Shown: positions 12,068 to 23,146 of the stretch, one piece after another
Numbering within the stretch: the first letter of the stretch is position 1
Layout of the letters: each line of letters opens with the position of its first letter
DNA from: Steromphala cineraria
Lineage: Eukaryota > Mollusca > Gastropoda > Trochida > Trochidae
Assembly (NCBI GenBank): GCA_916613615.1
Contig: OU744727.1
Span: 24,146,777-24,210,776, forward strand
Direction: 5' to 3'
DNA length: 64,000 nt
Made by a program: the position numbers and the translations under genes
Notes under the pieces: model-generated
The model's input: only the letters and a program-made list of their open reading frames with translations
Databases searched by the model: none
What the model was told of the DNA's origin: nothing

Positions 12068-12147
12068 CAGTAGCACGTTTTTTGACAATTTTATTTACTA
12101 AATGTATTATTTTGAAAGTGTCAAAAAACTCATAACACATACCAGTC
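12068..12147 (-). mobile_element. Truncated TTAA-type MITE at the end of copy A
   Basis: Reads CAGTAGCACGTTTTTTGA at the left, which is the reverse complement of the family's right end. Similarity to the complete reverse-oriented copy in duplicate B (61686-61969) stops at 12147, where the foldback element begins. Confidence 0.75.
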
Positions 12148-14865
12148 TAGCTAAGATACATAGCCCCGCGACAGCGGGGCTATGAAGCACCCTCATAGAC
12201 CGCAGTGGAGGAAATCCTTTGTCGCACTTTCGCGCACTTATTACGACTTTCGCGCATGAAAAAACTACTGACATGTGTTTATTTTACTTATTGCTACCCG
12301 TCTGGGCTATTTTCGCCTTTCAAAACTAAAGACGTATATATTTTAAAAGCTGTCAAACATTTCAGTCGGAGCTTCGATACGCGATGCGCCATTTTGAATC
12401 ACGTGACTTCTTAAATAGCAGAGGATCCCCTTCTAAAAATAGATCAACCAGCGTGATGCACCCATTGTCATAGACCCTAATGTGGTCTTAATCGGTCTTA
12501 CTCTTGTCACATACGCATTTACATGAATGCCTTATTATTATAAATCACCGATTTTATGTGTTTAATTGTATATGCTCATGAGGATTCCTATTTTACGGGG
12601 AATCTGATTTTACAGTCAAATTATCATGACTTATTTAATGTTTTTCATATGTCTTACATTGAAACAAACTTTTATTTGGAATACCATTAGACTATTTTAG
12701 GCTGAATATAATTTAAATTAATGCATAATTTTCATGTTTTAAGTTTGTTTAAAATGACTTGCAATGCTTTCTTGTTTGTTTTGTCTGTCTAATAATAATT
12801 CTCGAATTTCACATGCAGTCATTAATAAATGATAATCGGGATCGGCAAACATCGGCAAACGCCTGAGAGCGTGCATGTATCCAGAGATTTTATTTACTAA
12901 ATACTAGATATAACGCCCTGATGTATCTGACAATACTGACATCGCTCACAAACCATCATGATACAGTTTGATAAAAAAAATGTGACTTGACTACATATTT
13001 TGATTGATAACATGTAAAGGACGTAAATGGATACATCAAATTCAAGTACGCTTCTTAAACGCTTGTATGCATAATTCTGGTTTAATATTTTCAATAACCA
13101 ATTTGTGGCATTAGTGATTTACCATGAGACAAATATCCATGAGTTACTAACTATTTTGCATCTCTTAATTAAATATTTCCTAATGTTCAAAATATTTTGA
13201 TCCTGTACTGATTGATATCGAGTCTAAAAAAAACTCGGTGATATGGTAATAGTGCCAGTAAAGAAATTACATAATTATTTTTGTAAATTTGAGGTCAGCA
13301 AGAGCAACCGACATCCTATTTGGTTATGTGTTAGATGTTTTGGAGTTCAGTCAGCACTTGGCGAAATCTAAATTCTGAAGCAAATGATTAAAATATTTGG
13401 TTACAATGAACATTGTAAGAACGAGTGTAATATATGGTTTGTACGCCTAGTAATATTTACTGAAGTAGACGAGTTTGCATTAAGAAGGTATTTCTAGAAG
13501 ATATCTTGATTAGTGATTATAAGATGTTCATTTCAATTCACAATGAGGAGTTTAAATATTAGAACTTGTAAAGGATAGCGAACTGCAATTCGTTATAACA
13601 TTTTTGGAGACTTTCGGAGAGGAAAACCGAATTTCCCTGTGCTTTGGATATCAAACACATTAAGGATATATATACTTGAATTTAAATATGTTCCTGATAT
13701 ATCAAAAACGATGTCCCAAAACATTTTTAAGTTCACCTAAGACATGATTCGAATGAAGCCCGTTACTTTCATCGTGGCCGACATCAGAGGCAACACTGCC
13801 GGATAAATCAATTAAATTTCATAAATTGCAAAAAAACAACCTCCCTCGAGTCTCTTCTTTGCATGCAATGACTAGAAATATTATGTTGTTGATGATTTGG
13901 AAAAGACATATGTAAAATGTGGTCCTTTTAGAATAAGTTTCATGATTGATGTACATTTTACCCAACGTTTATTGAAAGCAAGATTCAATTTACTTACGAT
14001 ACGATTAGGTAATAATTATTTTACAAAATGTTACTGTTACTGTTTTCAATGATCTATCTTTTTATTTAATCAAAATAATAACACGTTGTACGTAATATGG
14101 AATTGCATTAATCATTTCTTGGAATCGAAGGTTGAATAATTACATCAATTGCTTTTTCGTGTAAAAATTATATTTACTCATAGTAATAGACGAAACATTC
14201 ATGTAATTGTTTAGTATTCCGCAAAAGATTGTACCCATGTTTAAATACGGATAGCTTTAAAATAATTGTTGACTATGGCTACATGAACATCTGATTGTCT
14301 CTTAAGTTTGTCAAAATTCGCCTTCAAAAATTAAAATTTAGCAATCCTAATTATTTTATTGTTGGTTGATTATACACAGTACATTTACACCTATAACAGT
14401 TAAAACGATTGTATAGTAAAATGAATAAATTTGGTAATATTAACCATGTGTGTAATTATTTTTTATGTCTTTAATGCTGATAATAGTTCCTTTGAAACAA
14501 TATCAAAGTGTATCAAGCATTAATCAAATATATCAAATAGTTCTCTAGTCTTCGGGGTTTTTTTTTCATATTCAGATTTGGTGCATCACGCTGGTGGATC
14601 TAATTTTAGAAGGGAATCCTCTTGTATTTATACGACGTCACGTGATTCAAAATGGCGCTTCGGGTATCAAAGCTCCGACTGAAAATTTTAATGGCTTAAA
14701 ATTATATCAGTCTTCAGTTTTGAAGGGCGAAAATGAGCCAGATCGATAGGCAATAGTGAGATGAATGAATGGCAGTATTTTTTTCATGCGCGAAAGTCGA
14801 AATAAGTGCGCGAAAGTGCGACAAAGGATTTCCTCCACTGCCGTCTATAGGGGTGCGTCTTAGCT
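12148..14865. mobile_element. 2.7-kb foldback transposon with ~300-bp inverted arms
   Basis: The left arm (12148-12462) and right arm (14580-14865) are inverted copies. Shared landmarks include GGAAATCCTTTGTCGCAC, CTTTCGCGCACTTATT, TTTTCGCC, CCATTTTGAATCACGTGA and GCGTGATGCACC. The interior (12463-14579) is AT-rich with no transposase-like frame, so the element is non-autonomous. The outermost shared bases read TAGCTAAGA in both inverted ends, so a true target duplication cannot be separated from the terminus. Sequence to the right (14866 onward) does not resume the copy-B sequence, so the element marks the breakpoint of homology. Confidence 0.85.
12159..12184. repeat. Perfect 11-bp GC-rich stem with 4-nt loop inside the left foldback arm
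   Basis: CATAGCCCCGC, loop GACA, then the exact reverse complement. It interrupts the alignment of the left arm to the right arm, which runs straight through without it. Confidence 0.9.
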
Positions 14866-16849
14866 CTGATGTAGTGGAAACGATAGAGAGAACGTAATCA
14901 AGCTAAGTTAACTCAGCTAGGTAACCCTATTATCGTGGTAAACTCAGTTAAGTCTCCAATGCCTACAAGGAATATTTATATTGTCAAAGCACATCATAGA
15001 TGAATAAACTAAATACTGAGGCATCTAAAAAAACATTTTTTTCAAATGTTCAGTAATATTTTTTCACATTTTCAGTGATCTGAAATATTGAGTATCATTT
15101 TCATTTATGAAATATTAACTGCATGTGCAATTAATTAAGAAACGATCCTGTCTTCACGAAATATTGTCCGAGAGTTTTTTTAATTTGTTTGTGAATAGTT
15201 TGATAGATAACAAACAGAAATATATGAAAGGAAAATGTACTAATTGTTTCAAAGATGTTGAACAAATTATTACATTTACTGCGAAAATAAGCCACAAACC
15301 CTAAAATTATAACCTTTTCGCCACTTTAAAGTAGGTTATTTATGAGCATAAAATAGATTGCACCATTCTCTTTTCATTTTATAGGTACGATTAATGTGAA
15401 AACGATGATCTCACTGTTCAGGAGCAATATAACTTGAATATTATATTTATTATTTAATTGTAAAAAAAGGGCATTTTGTTAAGATATTGTTCAAATCACT
15501 TATCAAAAATGGCTGCTCAGTGAAACTGCGACAAGTCGCCTTTGTATTAGAATTTTAGTGTTACAGCTTTGCAAATATTGTGTTTAATATCCTGATATCA
15601 AATAAATTTTCATTCAATTGGTAAATAATAATCTAACATTGGTGGTTTTGTCTACAGAGAATAATTTATTAATTATATACTAATTACCTTGATAATAGGG
15701 ACACTTCGGATAAAATACATCACACAGACAAGATTTTTTATATCTATGTCCAAAAATATATTTTCCATAGATAGAAGTTTAATTAACATATATGGAAGGA
15801 TATATGTGCAGAGTTTAAAAACAAGAAACAATATTTAGATAGTACTTATTTAAAGGGAAATATACATGTAAAACAATAAGACCCACGATAATAGGGACCA
15901 CCTTCATATGTTGCTTTTGGTATGAGTTTTTGAACAGGAATGAAAGAAAAATACTGCGAGAATGCGAATGGTCTATTAGAAGCGCAAGTAAAATCTCCCA
16001 ATTACCGTCAGATTCAGCACCTTGCGATTACCAAATTCCAAAACTGATTTGATTCGGCGAATGTTCAAGGCAGACAATTAATTGAGCTTGAACAGTTGCA
16101 TTTTCTCTATAAAATAAGACAAAGTCGGATTATTGGAATGATTTTTAATTTAAAATTTACTGAATATCTTGCTTTATTATGATCAGCAATGAAATAGTTA
16201 GTTTTATCAGTAAAAGTGCTTGATCATTGTCACATTTTGCCCTGGGGTTATACTGGGATTCTTATAAGCATCCACGTGTAATAATGTGACACTCGGCCTA
16301 GGTCACATACGTGAACAAGTTTGTAGGCCTATAAATAAATCTAATATCTCTCATAAATTTTACATATGGAAGCGGCCGGTCAGTCTGTGCCTCACGAGAA
16401 GCAAGTATAACAGATTCATGCAATGTCGTCTGCTCCATTAACAATATCGTTGATACTGAAGAAGAAAAGGGTATGTACATGCCTTATCAAAATAAAAAGA
16501 GAAAGAAAAAAAGTAACGCCTTAATTCAGCTTGCGCATGATGCAGGTCGAACAACTTAAACGACTTGAAAATAGAAGGCCAAAATAATAATAACAATAAG
16601 TTAAGTTAAGTTAATAAATGAGTTACAACCTTCATTGATACTTGCCGTGAAATGTCGACAGCTCACTTTTGGCAACAATTACTTCTTTCCGAAATACAAT
16701 GATGTAAGTTTGTTCAAATACCAACCCTATTTGTCAAACCTATATCGTCAACAAGCAAAAAGTAAAATTATTTTTCATGTGGGTTAAAAAAAACCCTTCA
16801 TTTTTACATGATTCATAACCCTAAATTACAAATTCGTCAATATATTATA
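14866..16849. other. AT-rich non-coding DNA, possible decayed element
   Basis: No coding region is visible. A perfect 14-bp inverted pair, CCCTATTATCGTGG at 14925-14938 and its complement at 15883-15896, could bound a ~970-bp element. A partial third copy of the motif is near 15692. No target duplication was found. Confidence 0.4.
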
Positions 16850-17110
16850 TAAATAAGAACGACGAATAACATGGTGTTAAGTACACAGCCTTGTCTTATC
16901 CCTGTTGAAGTATCAAATATTTCGGTAACACCTGAGCTAGTTTATAACACACGCTGAAACAGATTCGTACTCACCTTTTAAAATATTATACATTTTACAG
17001 TGAATACCTTGGTATGTAACATCTTCTTACGGTCAACAACACCAAATGAAAATCAATCAATACGCAATAAAAAACGCCCTTTAGATTTGAATGAGGGTTT
17101 TAACATAAAG
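16850..17110 (-). pseudogene. LINE reverse-transcriptase relic
   Basis: On the minus strand, 16885-16940 translates as GVTEIFDTSTGIRQGCVL followed by NTMLFVVLIYI. This matches the reverse-transcriptase segment that normally reads like TGVRQGCVLSPLLFSLYIN. Upstream fragments in other frames (KGRF/LIDF-like, then KVFTVKCIIF) fit the preceding RT block, so frameshifts and stops have broken it. It lacks any YADD segment and looks like an old fragment of a non-L1 LINE (inference), unrelated to the intact LINE at 28-34 kb. Confidence 0.6.
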
Positions 17111-17638
17111 AGTAAAAACAAATAGGTTGTCAGTTGTGCTATAATCGGTTCTAAGTTGTGCTATTATGAAATATAAACCAGCTTGATTTTTATCTTTCAA
17201 AATGTAATGTACTATGTGATAGATTCGTTATTTGGCAGTATAGCAAGGTCAAAATTATTCAATATATATATATATTTGAATATTTGCGTTTTGTGGTCTC
17301 CAGTAACAAGTTCAGTTATACTTTGATATGAAGGTCAATATTAATTGTTATAGAGTGGAAACATAAATTCTTGTAATAGTTTTTTTAAAATTGATTTGTG
17401 GCGCAAACCTTTCAGTCTTAACTGCAACAATGTTTTGAAGCAGAGAGAAGTGTTTGATAAACGAATTTAGCTCAAAAGAGCCCCATCAGTAGGCTACTCG
17501 TGAATGTTATGAAAGTTACCTTTAGTCTACATTTGTTGAAAAGGGTAAAGAAATTTTAAATTTGATAAGTTCATTTTCTGTACGTTAATCGTGTGGTTTC
17601 AAAACAAGAACAATAGATATTTTAGAAAAAAAATCAGA
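17111..17638. other. Non-coding AT-rich DNA
   Basis: Only a short (TA)n run near 17262-17275 stands out; nothing else is supportable. Confidence 0.4.
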
Positions 17639-17639
17639 C

Positions 17640-18297
17640 TTCCCTTTCCCTTGTATACAGCATCACTTATGCATGGTACTATTAGACGTCCCTTTTCCTA
17701 GTAGAGCATCACCTATGCATGGTACTTTTAGACTTCCCTTTCCCTTGTATACAGCATCACTTATGCATGGTACTATTAGACTTCCCTTTTACTATTAGAG
17801 CATCACTTATGCATGGTACTTTTAGACTTCCCTTTTCCTAGTAGAGCATCACCTATGCATGGTACTATTAGACTTCCCTTTCCCTTGTATTCAGCACCAC
17901 TTATGCATGGTACTATTAGACTTCCCTTTCCCTTGTATACAGCATCACTTATGCATGGTACTTTTAGACTTCCCTTTTCCTAGTAGAGCATCACCTATGC
18001 ATGGTACTTTTAGACTTCCCTTTCCCTTGTATTCAGCACCACTTATGCATGGTACTATTCGACTTCCCTTTCCCTTGTATACAGCATCACTTATGCATGG
18101 TACTATTAGACTTCCCTTTTCCTAGTAGAGCATCACCTATGCATGGTACTATTAGACTTCCCTTTCCCTTGTATACAGCATCACTTATGCATGGTACTAT
18201 TATACTTCCCTTTCCCTTGTATACAGCATCACTTATGCATGGTACTATTCGACTTCCCTTTTCCTAGTAGAGCATCACCTACGCATGGTACTCAATA
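17640..18297. repeat. Tandem array of alternating 48- and 46-bp units
   Basis: About 14 units share GCATGGTACT and GACTTCCCTTT. Type 1 (about 48 bp) carries CCCTTGTATACAGCATCACTT and type 2 (about 46 bp) carries CCTAGTAGAGCATCACCT. They mostly alternate, but runs of type 1 occur, so amplification was of single units as well as dimers. Two apparent ORFs of 88 codons inside are by-products of the repeat. Confidence 0.95.
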
Positions 18298-19743
18298 GTT
18301 TTCTCCTTTACTAAGTAGTTAATAGGAGTATCTCAGGACCATAATATGTCAGTCGTAATATCTCAGAAAACGAGCATCTTGTCAGGATTGGAAACTTTAT
18401 TGGAATGATTTCTGTGCCCTTTCTTTTCAGATAATAACGTTCTTTTATTTCATTCCACATATTTTTGTGCACATATGTACAACGATTGATTATGTGAACA
18501 AGTGGTGACAACTTGACCAAAATTTAACAATCATTTCGTACTGCATGAAGAGTAGGCTATGGCTTTTGTTATATCATAGTTGTGTGATAACTCCCTTTTG
18601 ATTCTTCCAATAGTTATATTTGACTCTTAATTATGGCATTTCAGAATAATTTGCTTGATCAACAAAGTTATAACATTTAATGGGTCGTTGTTTTTGGATA
18701 CATATCCAAGTATTATTTCTTTCTTTGTTACTTAGTTAACACATGGCATCTATTTTGACCGCAAAGGGGGAGAAGTACATTTAGTTAAAACAAAATTATT
18801 TTTATTTCGCAAATAGTAATAGCTTACACTACACGTATCATCTCCATAAGGTCAAACACCTCACTATTCAAACCGATAATGCACAGTCGTAGAAGACATG
18901 AACAAGTATCATTTACCTAGAAACGTGCAACTACATGTACGTCATCTCTGAGCAAAGTTGGATTTAAAGTGATGTACAGCCATATCTCAGACGTTTCTTG
19001 CTAATATTTCATTTAATCAGGGTATTATACAGTTAGTCAAAACTGAGTCACAGTATTTATTTTGGGGTGTTTATTTCCTTTTTTATGAGTCCATAAAAAT
19101 AATGATTTTCTTTCAAACAAAGGGTTGATAAAGATATATCTATCATTAGATTGTCTTATTTTGTTTCAAAACAATGGTGCCACACAAATCAAACTGAAAT
19201 TTGTTTTTAACTAAATATTGTGTAACCGAAGACTTGATTGATTGTTTCAATCATAAATGACATACAATAAGAGACTGCATTTAGTCTACTGTCTCGGTTT
19301 TGGTGTCTTCTCAATCTGCCTACAACTCATTCTGCCTACAGCTAAAACAGCTCACGTCAAGGTCTGTTTGTCACGTGAATGTAGGCACAGTGAGAAAACT
19401 GTATGGGACAATTAACCCAACTTACCAATAAGAAAAAAATGGAACAGCTTATTTTGAGACTAGGCAGACCTGTAAATTGTGAGGTTTATTAATTATAAGA
19501 GAAATATGTTTAAGGATTATTTTATCCGATGTATCTCCTACAAATATTTTGATGACTTAATTGCATAAGGACAAAATCTTTTTCGGTTTTTTATTTGATA
19601 CTGTTCCTCTATCTCCAGGCGATTCACATTACTCATCACCTCTAAATGTTCTTAGTTGTCCTTCAAAGCTGTCCTCGTCTTGCTGCTCTCGGTTTTATCA
19701 TTGGCATACATCGTACCGAAACAATGGAACCATACTCTACTAA
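18298..19743. other. Non-coding AT-rich DNA
   Basis: No coding region, RNA or structured repeat could be supported by reading. Confidence 0.4.
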
Positions 19744-20097
19744 TTCGATGAGAGTCATCAAGTCTGCTAGATATCAGGTTATTGGAGGAACTCACATACA
19801 TAAAAATAGCAGGATGAAATAAAGCTCTTAATTAGCTTTTTATATATTTAATGCAAATGTTCTAAACCTAATCATTTGATGAGAGACACTGGGTCTGATA
19901 AATATCAGGGTATTGGAGGAACTCTATGGATTCAAATACACAAAATAGCAAGATAAAATAAAGCTAAAAATTAGGTTTTATACATTTGATGAAAATATTC
20001 ATAATCTAATCATTTGATGAGAGACATTGGGTCTGATAAACTTCAGGGAATTGAGGGAACGCTTTGGATTCAAAAACACAAAAATAGGATGAAACTA
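19744..20097. repeat. Three tandem copies of a ~135-bp unit
   Basis: Units begin near 19745, 19877 and 20015, each with GATGAGAG followed by a GTCTG core, then ATCAGG.TATTGGAGGAAC-like sequence and a CACAAAATAG segment. The units are diverged by substitutions and small indels. Confidence 0.85.
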
Positions 20098-20189
20098 GAT
20101 TAGCGTTTGCGGGACACCGCAAAAGCAGAGCAGCCCGGAAACTTGGGGTTTCGCCTTACCCTGTTCCGCCTTCTACAAGCCTCAGCATA

Positions 20190-21240
20190 TTGGGCATTTT
20201 CTTGTGACCTTGACTTTTGACACTCAAGGTCACGCAATCAAGGAATACATTTCATTGAATATAACATTAATGTAACTAATTAAAGTGTTAAAAGTTAAAA
20301 TAATCCATTTTCTCAATATATGTTGACCTTGCTGTGACCTTGACCTTTGACCTTGAAAGTGAACATGTCATTGTATTTCCCAAGAGGTGTAAACACTTAT
20401 AGGTGTTCATGAGTTCTGAAAAGCTTAATGGGATTAAGTTATAACCAAATTAGTTGCACATTGCATTAACACAAATCTCATGACCTTGACCTTTGACCTT
20501 CAAGGTTACACAATCAATGAACACTTTTCATTGAGTATAACAATCATCTATTGATTAAAAGTGTTCATAGTTAAAATAAAACATATGCAAAACCATGCTA
20601 AAGTAGTGACCTTGCTGTGACCTTGACCTTGGACAGATTGTAGCGAAAACCTTTTCAATTTTTTTTTACTCTTCCAAGGATGATATATACCAAGTTAGAG
20701 CTTCAAAGCACAAAAACTTTTCAAGTTATTGCGTTTACAAGGAATTTGTTAGTGATTTTATAGCTCGTGACCTTGATCTTTGACCTTGAAAGTGAACATG
20801 TCATTGTAATTCCCAGAGGTGTAGACACTTATACATGTTCATAAGTTCTGAAAAGCTTAATCGGAATAGGTTATATCCAAATTAGTTGCACATTGCAATA
20901 ACACAAATCTCATGACCTTGACCTTTGACCTTCAAGGTTACACAATCAATGAACACTTTTCATTGAGTATAACAATCATCTATTGATTAAAAGTGTTCAT
21001 AGTTAAAATAAAGCATTTTCGCAAAACCATGCTAAAGTAGTGACCTTGCTGTGACCTTGACCTTGGACAGATTGTAGCGAAAACCTTTTCAAAAATGTTA
21101 ACTGTTCCAAGGATGATATATACAAAGTTAGAGCTTCAAAGCACAACAACTTTTCAAGTTATCGCGTTTACAAAGAATTTTTTAGTGATTTTATAGCTCG
21201 TGACCTTGACCTTTGACCTTGAAAGTGAACATGTCGAAAT
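20190..21240. repeat. ~433-bp tandem repeat rich in TGACCT half-sites
   Basis: GTGAACATGTC recurs at 20359, 20792 and 21225, exactly 433 bp apart each time. A diverged partial unit precedes (20200-20350). Each unit includes TGACCTTGACCTTTGACCTT or near variants (starts 20335, 20481, 20768 with one change, 20913, 21201) and TGACCTTGACCTTGG (20618, 21052). Each block therefore contains several AGGTCA half-sites, including a one-base-spaced direct repeat (DR1) and TCAAGGTCA-type extended half-sites. A function is not shown. Confidence 0.9.
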
Positions 21241-22127
21241 CGTTCCCCCGAGGTATAAGCAGTAAGTTATGAATACAAGTTCTGGAAAGCTTAGTAGAAA
21301 AAAATATAGCCATTAGTATGAGCGCGGCGGCGGTGGCGAAAACTGCACAAATACTGAAAGCAGCCCCGTCCTTAGCTACATTGTATAGTGTTTACCTTTT
21401 ATATGTTGTAGGGCTTGATCCCCTGGAGAATATAGACCTCGCGATACCCATGGCGTGCTCCTTTCTTGCAAAACTTTGTTCGATTCAGTCAATACATCCA
21501 AGGGATGTTGATACACATTGTAACTTTTTTGTCACGTAAGCTTCCAGGTAAACAGTTTAGAGTAACCTCCCTTTGGTCTATGTAGGCTATGACCTATTTA
21601 GAGTATTGGACATACATAACGGCCTACCCGTATATGTGTATGATAAGCATTCGTGTATATATCCATCTATGTATACGTGTATCAATTGATATCATTTGAA
21701 ATAATACATACCTCTATATTGCATTGTTGGTTATGTTCAACGACCATTGAAGCTGAATACTTACACATATATATTCAGTCTCTCAAAATAATAATTATCA
21801 AAAACAATTATTTTATCAAAAATAAAAAAGGAGCCTCGTAATTAGAAAAATTGCATCATGAAATCACTACGTTTCTCAGCAAATGAATCTATTTTTATTA
21901 TGTTGATTAGTGATTTTGTTCTGTCAGACAACATATTTGAGCTTCTGCAGGTCTACCGAATTCTTAATTTGTAGGTGTAAATCTAGGGGTGTTGAATTAT
22001 GCATTATTTGGAATTTGTGAGTGCAGATTTCTGCCAGCGTTCAATTACTTAGGCCTACATTACATACGCCTTAGTCAACATCATCTTTCGCATATATTTA
22101 CATTCAGGCATTTGTTAATGATGAGAC
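21241..22127. other. Non-coding DNA with one small GC-rich open frame
   Basis: A 73-codon frame at 21318-21539 starts in an unusually GC-rich patch (ATGAGCGCGGCGGCGGTGG) and runs to a possible donor site (CACGTAAGC near 21534). It could be a first coding exon, but the product is not recognised and no second exon is visible. The rest of the stretch shows nothing. Confidence 0.25.
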
Positions 22128-22135
22128 ATTACAAT

Positions 22136-22397
22136 CCAGTCTAAGTAAACCTAGCCTCAATATTATCCGTTTCACTCCTTTACTGAGTCTAGAAAGGCCC
22201 AGAAGAGCGTCAGCCCACTTATCGAATTGACCAATCAGAACTCAGCTTACCAAGCCACAATAGTCTGCCTTCGCATGTATAACGTGGGAGGGTCCATAGG
22301 TTGCAGAAAGGTTGGCTGACGAGACCCTTTACTAGACCTTTTTAGACTCAGTATAGGAGTGAAACGGATGATATTAAGGTATGTTTACTTAGACTTT
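22136..22397. mobile_element. hAT-like MITE (CCAGTCTAAG termini), complete
   Basis: 262-bp element with ~60-bp inverted ends: left CCAGTCTAAGTAAACCTAGC, right ending GTTTACTTAGACTTT. It is flanked by the perfect 8-bp duplication ATTACAAT (22128-22135 and 22398-22405). An 8-bp duplication and no coding capacity fit a non-autonomous hAT derivative. Related copies lie at 22544-23138 and 45778-46032. Confidence 0.85.
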
Positions 22398-22433
22398 ATT
22401 ACAATGATTCTCATTTTCACTCACATGACCTCA

Positions 22434-22537
22434 ATTTCACAAAACAACCTTAGCTAAGGTTGGCCTTAACTCCCATTCTTTAACATTGTACTAAGACTAC
22501 CTTAAGGACTTACGATTACCTTAGTGCTTTGTGAAAG
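22434..22537. mobile_element. ~100-bp palindromic mini-element
   Basis: Begins TTTCACAAAACAACCTTAG and ends CCTTAGTGCTTTGTGAAAG, giving an imperfect inverted repeat around a short core. It separates the two halves of the duplicated hAT-like MITE. Confidence 0.5.
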
Positions 22538-22543
22538 GGGGCC

Positions 22544-23138
22544 GAGAAGAGCGTCAGCCCACTTATCGAATTGACCAATCAGAACTCCAAGCTTACCAAG
22601 CCACAATAAATAAATAGCATTTGCTTTGCAGGGATCTGATTTGCTGAAGGCCGTCAGAGCGATTCTGTTCATACCCGTGTAAACTTACTTTCGTGACGTC
22701 ATAATACATATGACCTCATGTCTAGCCACGCCCCGTGGCGGACCGTTTTTCGCGAAAATAGTGCATCTCTTTTTGTTGTTAAATTGTGTATTTGGAGAAA
22801 CAATATGTCTTCAAAACAATAAGTATATGCAGATTTATTTATAAGAATTGACTTCGAAATTTATAAAGTTTATGGAGGTATAAACTTAAAAACCACAGTG
22901 CAAACTTGGCATAAATCCGCTTCGCGGATTTACACAGTTTGCACAGCGGTTTTTAAGTTAATACCTCCATAAACTATAAATTTCGAAGTCAATTCTTAAA
23001 TAGTCTGCCTTCGCATGTATAACGTGGGAGGGTCCATAGGTTGCAGAAAGGTTGGCTGACGAGACCCTTTACTAGACCTTTTTAGACTCAGTATAGGAGT
23101 GAAACGGATGATATTGAGGCTAGGTTTACTTAGACTGT
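22544..23138. mobile_element. Second, partial hAT-like MITE copy split by an insertion
   Basis: Starts inside the MITE (GAGAAGAGCGTCAGCCCAC, matching about 22203), breaks at about 22607 and resumes at 22999 (GTCTGCCTTCGCATG), then runs to TACTTAGACTGT and into flank resembling the first copy (ATTACAAG, CATTCTCATTTTC). Because the flank is also duplicated, this looks like a local tandem duplication rather than independent transposition. Confidence 0.8.
22608..22998. mobile_element. ~390-bp hairpin-bearing insertion in the second MITE copy
   Basis: Interrupts the MITE between CCACAATA and GTCTGCC. It contains one TGACGTCA palindrome (22694-22701), a GC-rich patch (CCACGCCCCGTGG near 22727) and a 157-bp hairpin (22842-22998). 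The hairpin arms begin TAAGAATTGACTTCGAAAT and close on AAATCCGC, a 3-nt loop and GCGGATTT. The termini may include an ATA/AATA duplication. Confidence 0.75.
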
Positions 23139-23146
23139 ATTACAAG

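Larger units (their letters stand above)
1..12147 (+). repeat. Segmental duplication copy A (left edge cut by window)
   Basis: The first bases of the window match 50197 onward in the same orientation, and the match runs with interruptions to 12147, where it stops at a foldback element. Offsets drift from about 50.2 kb through a constant 49,970 bp (2549-4738) to about 49.6 kb, because each copy has private insertions. No convincing host gene is visible. The short ORFs are unsupported, although several are shared by both copies simply because the DNA is duplicated. Between the named elements the sequence is AT-rich and unannotatable by eye. Confidence 0.95.

Noticed and set aside
17859..18267. 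Two overlapping 88-codon frames with repeated MVLLDFPFPCIQHHLC-type peptides
   Set aside because: They arise from translating the 46/48-bp tandem array. Unit lengths are not consistently multiples of three and both frames simply follow the DNA repeat.
21318..21539. 73-codon frame with a GC-rich start
   Set aside because: Not accepted as a gene because no product is recognisable and no second exon is visible; noted as a weak exon candidate only.
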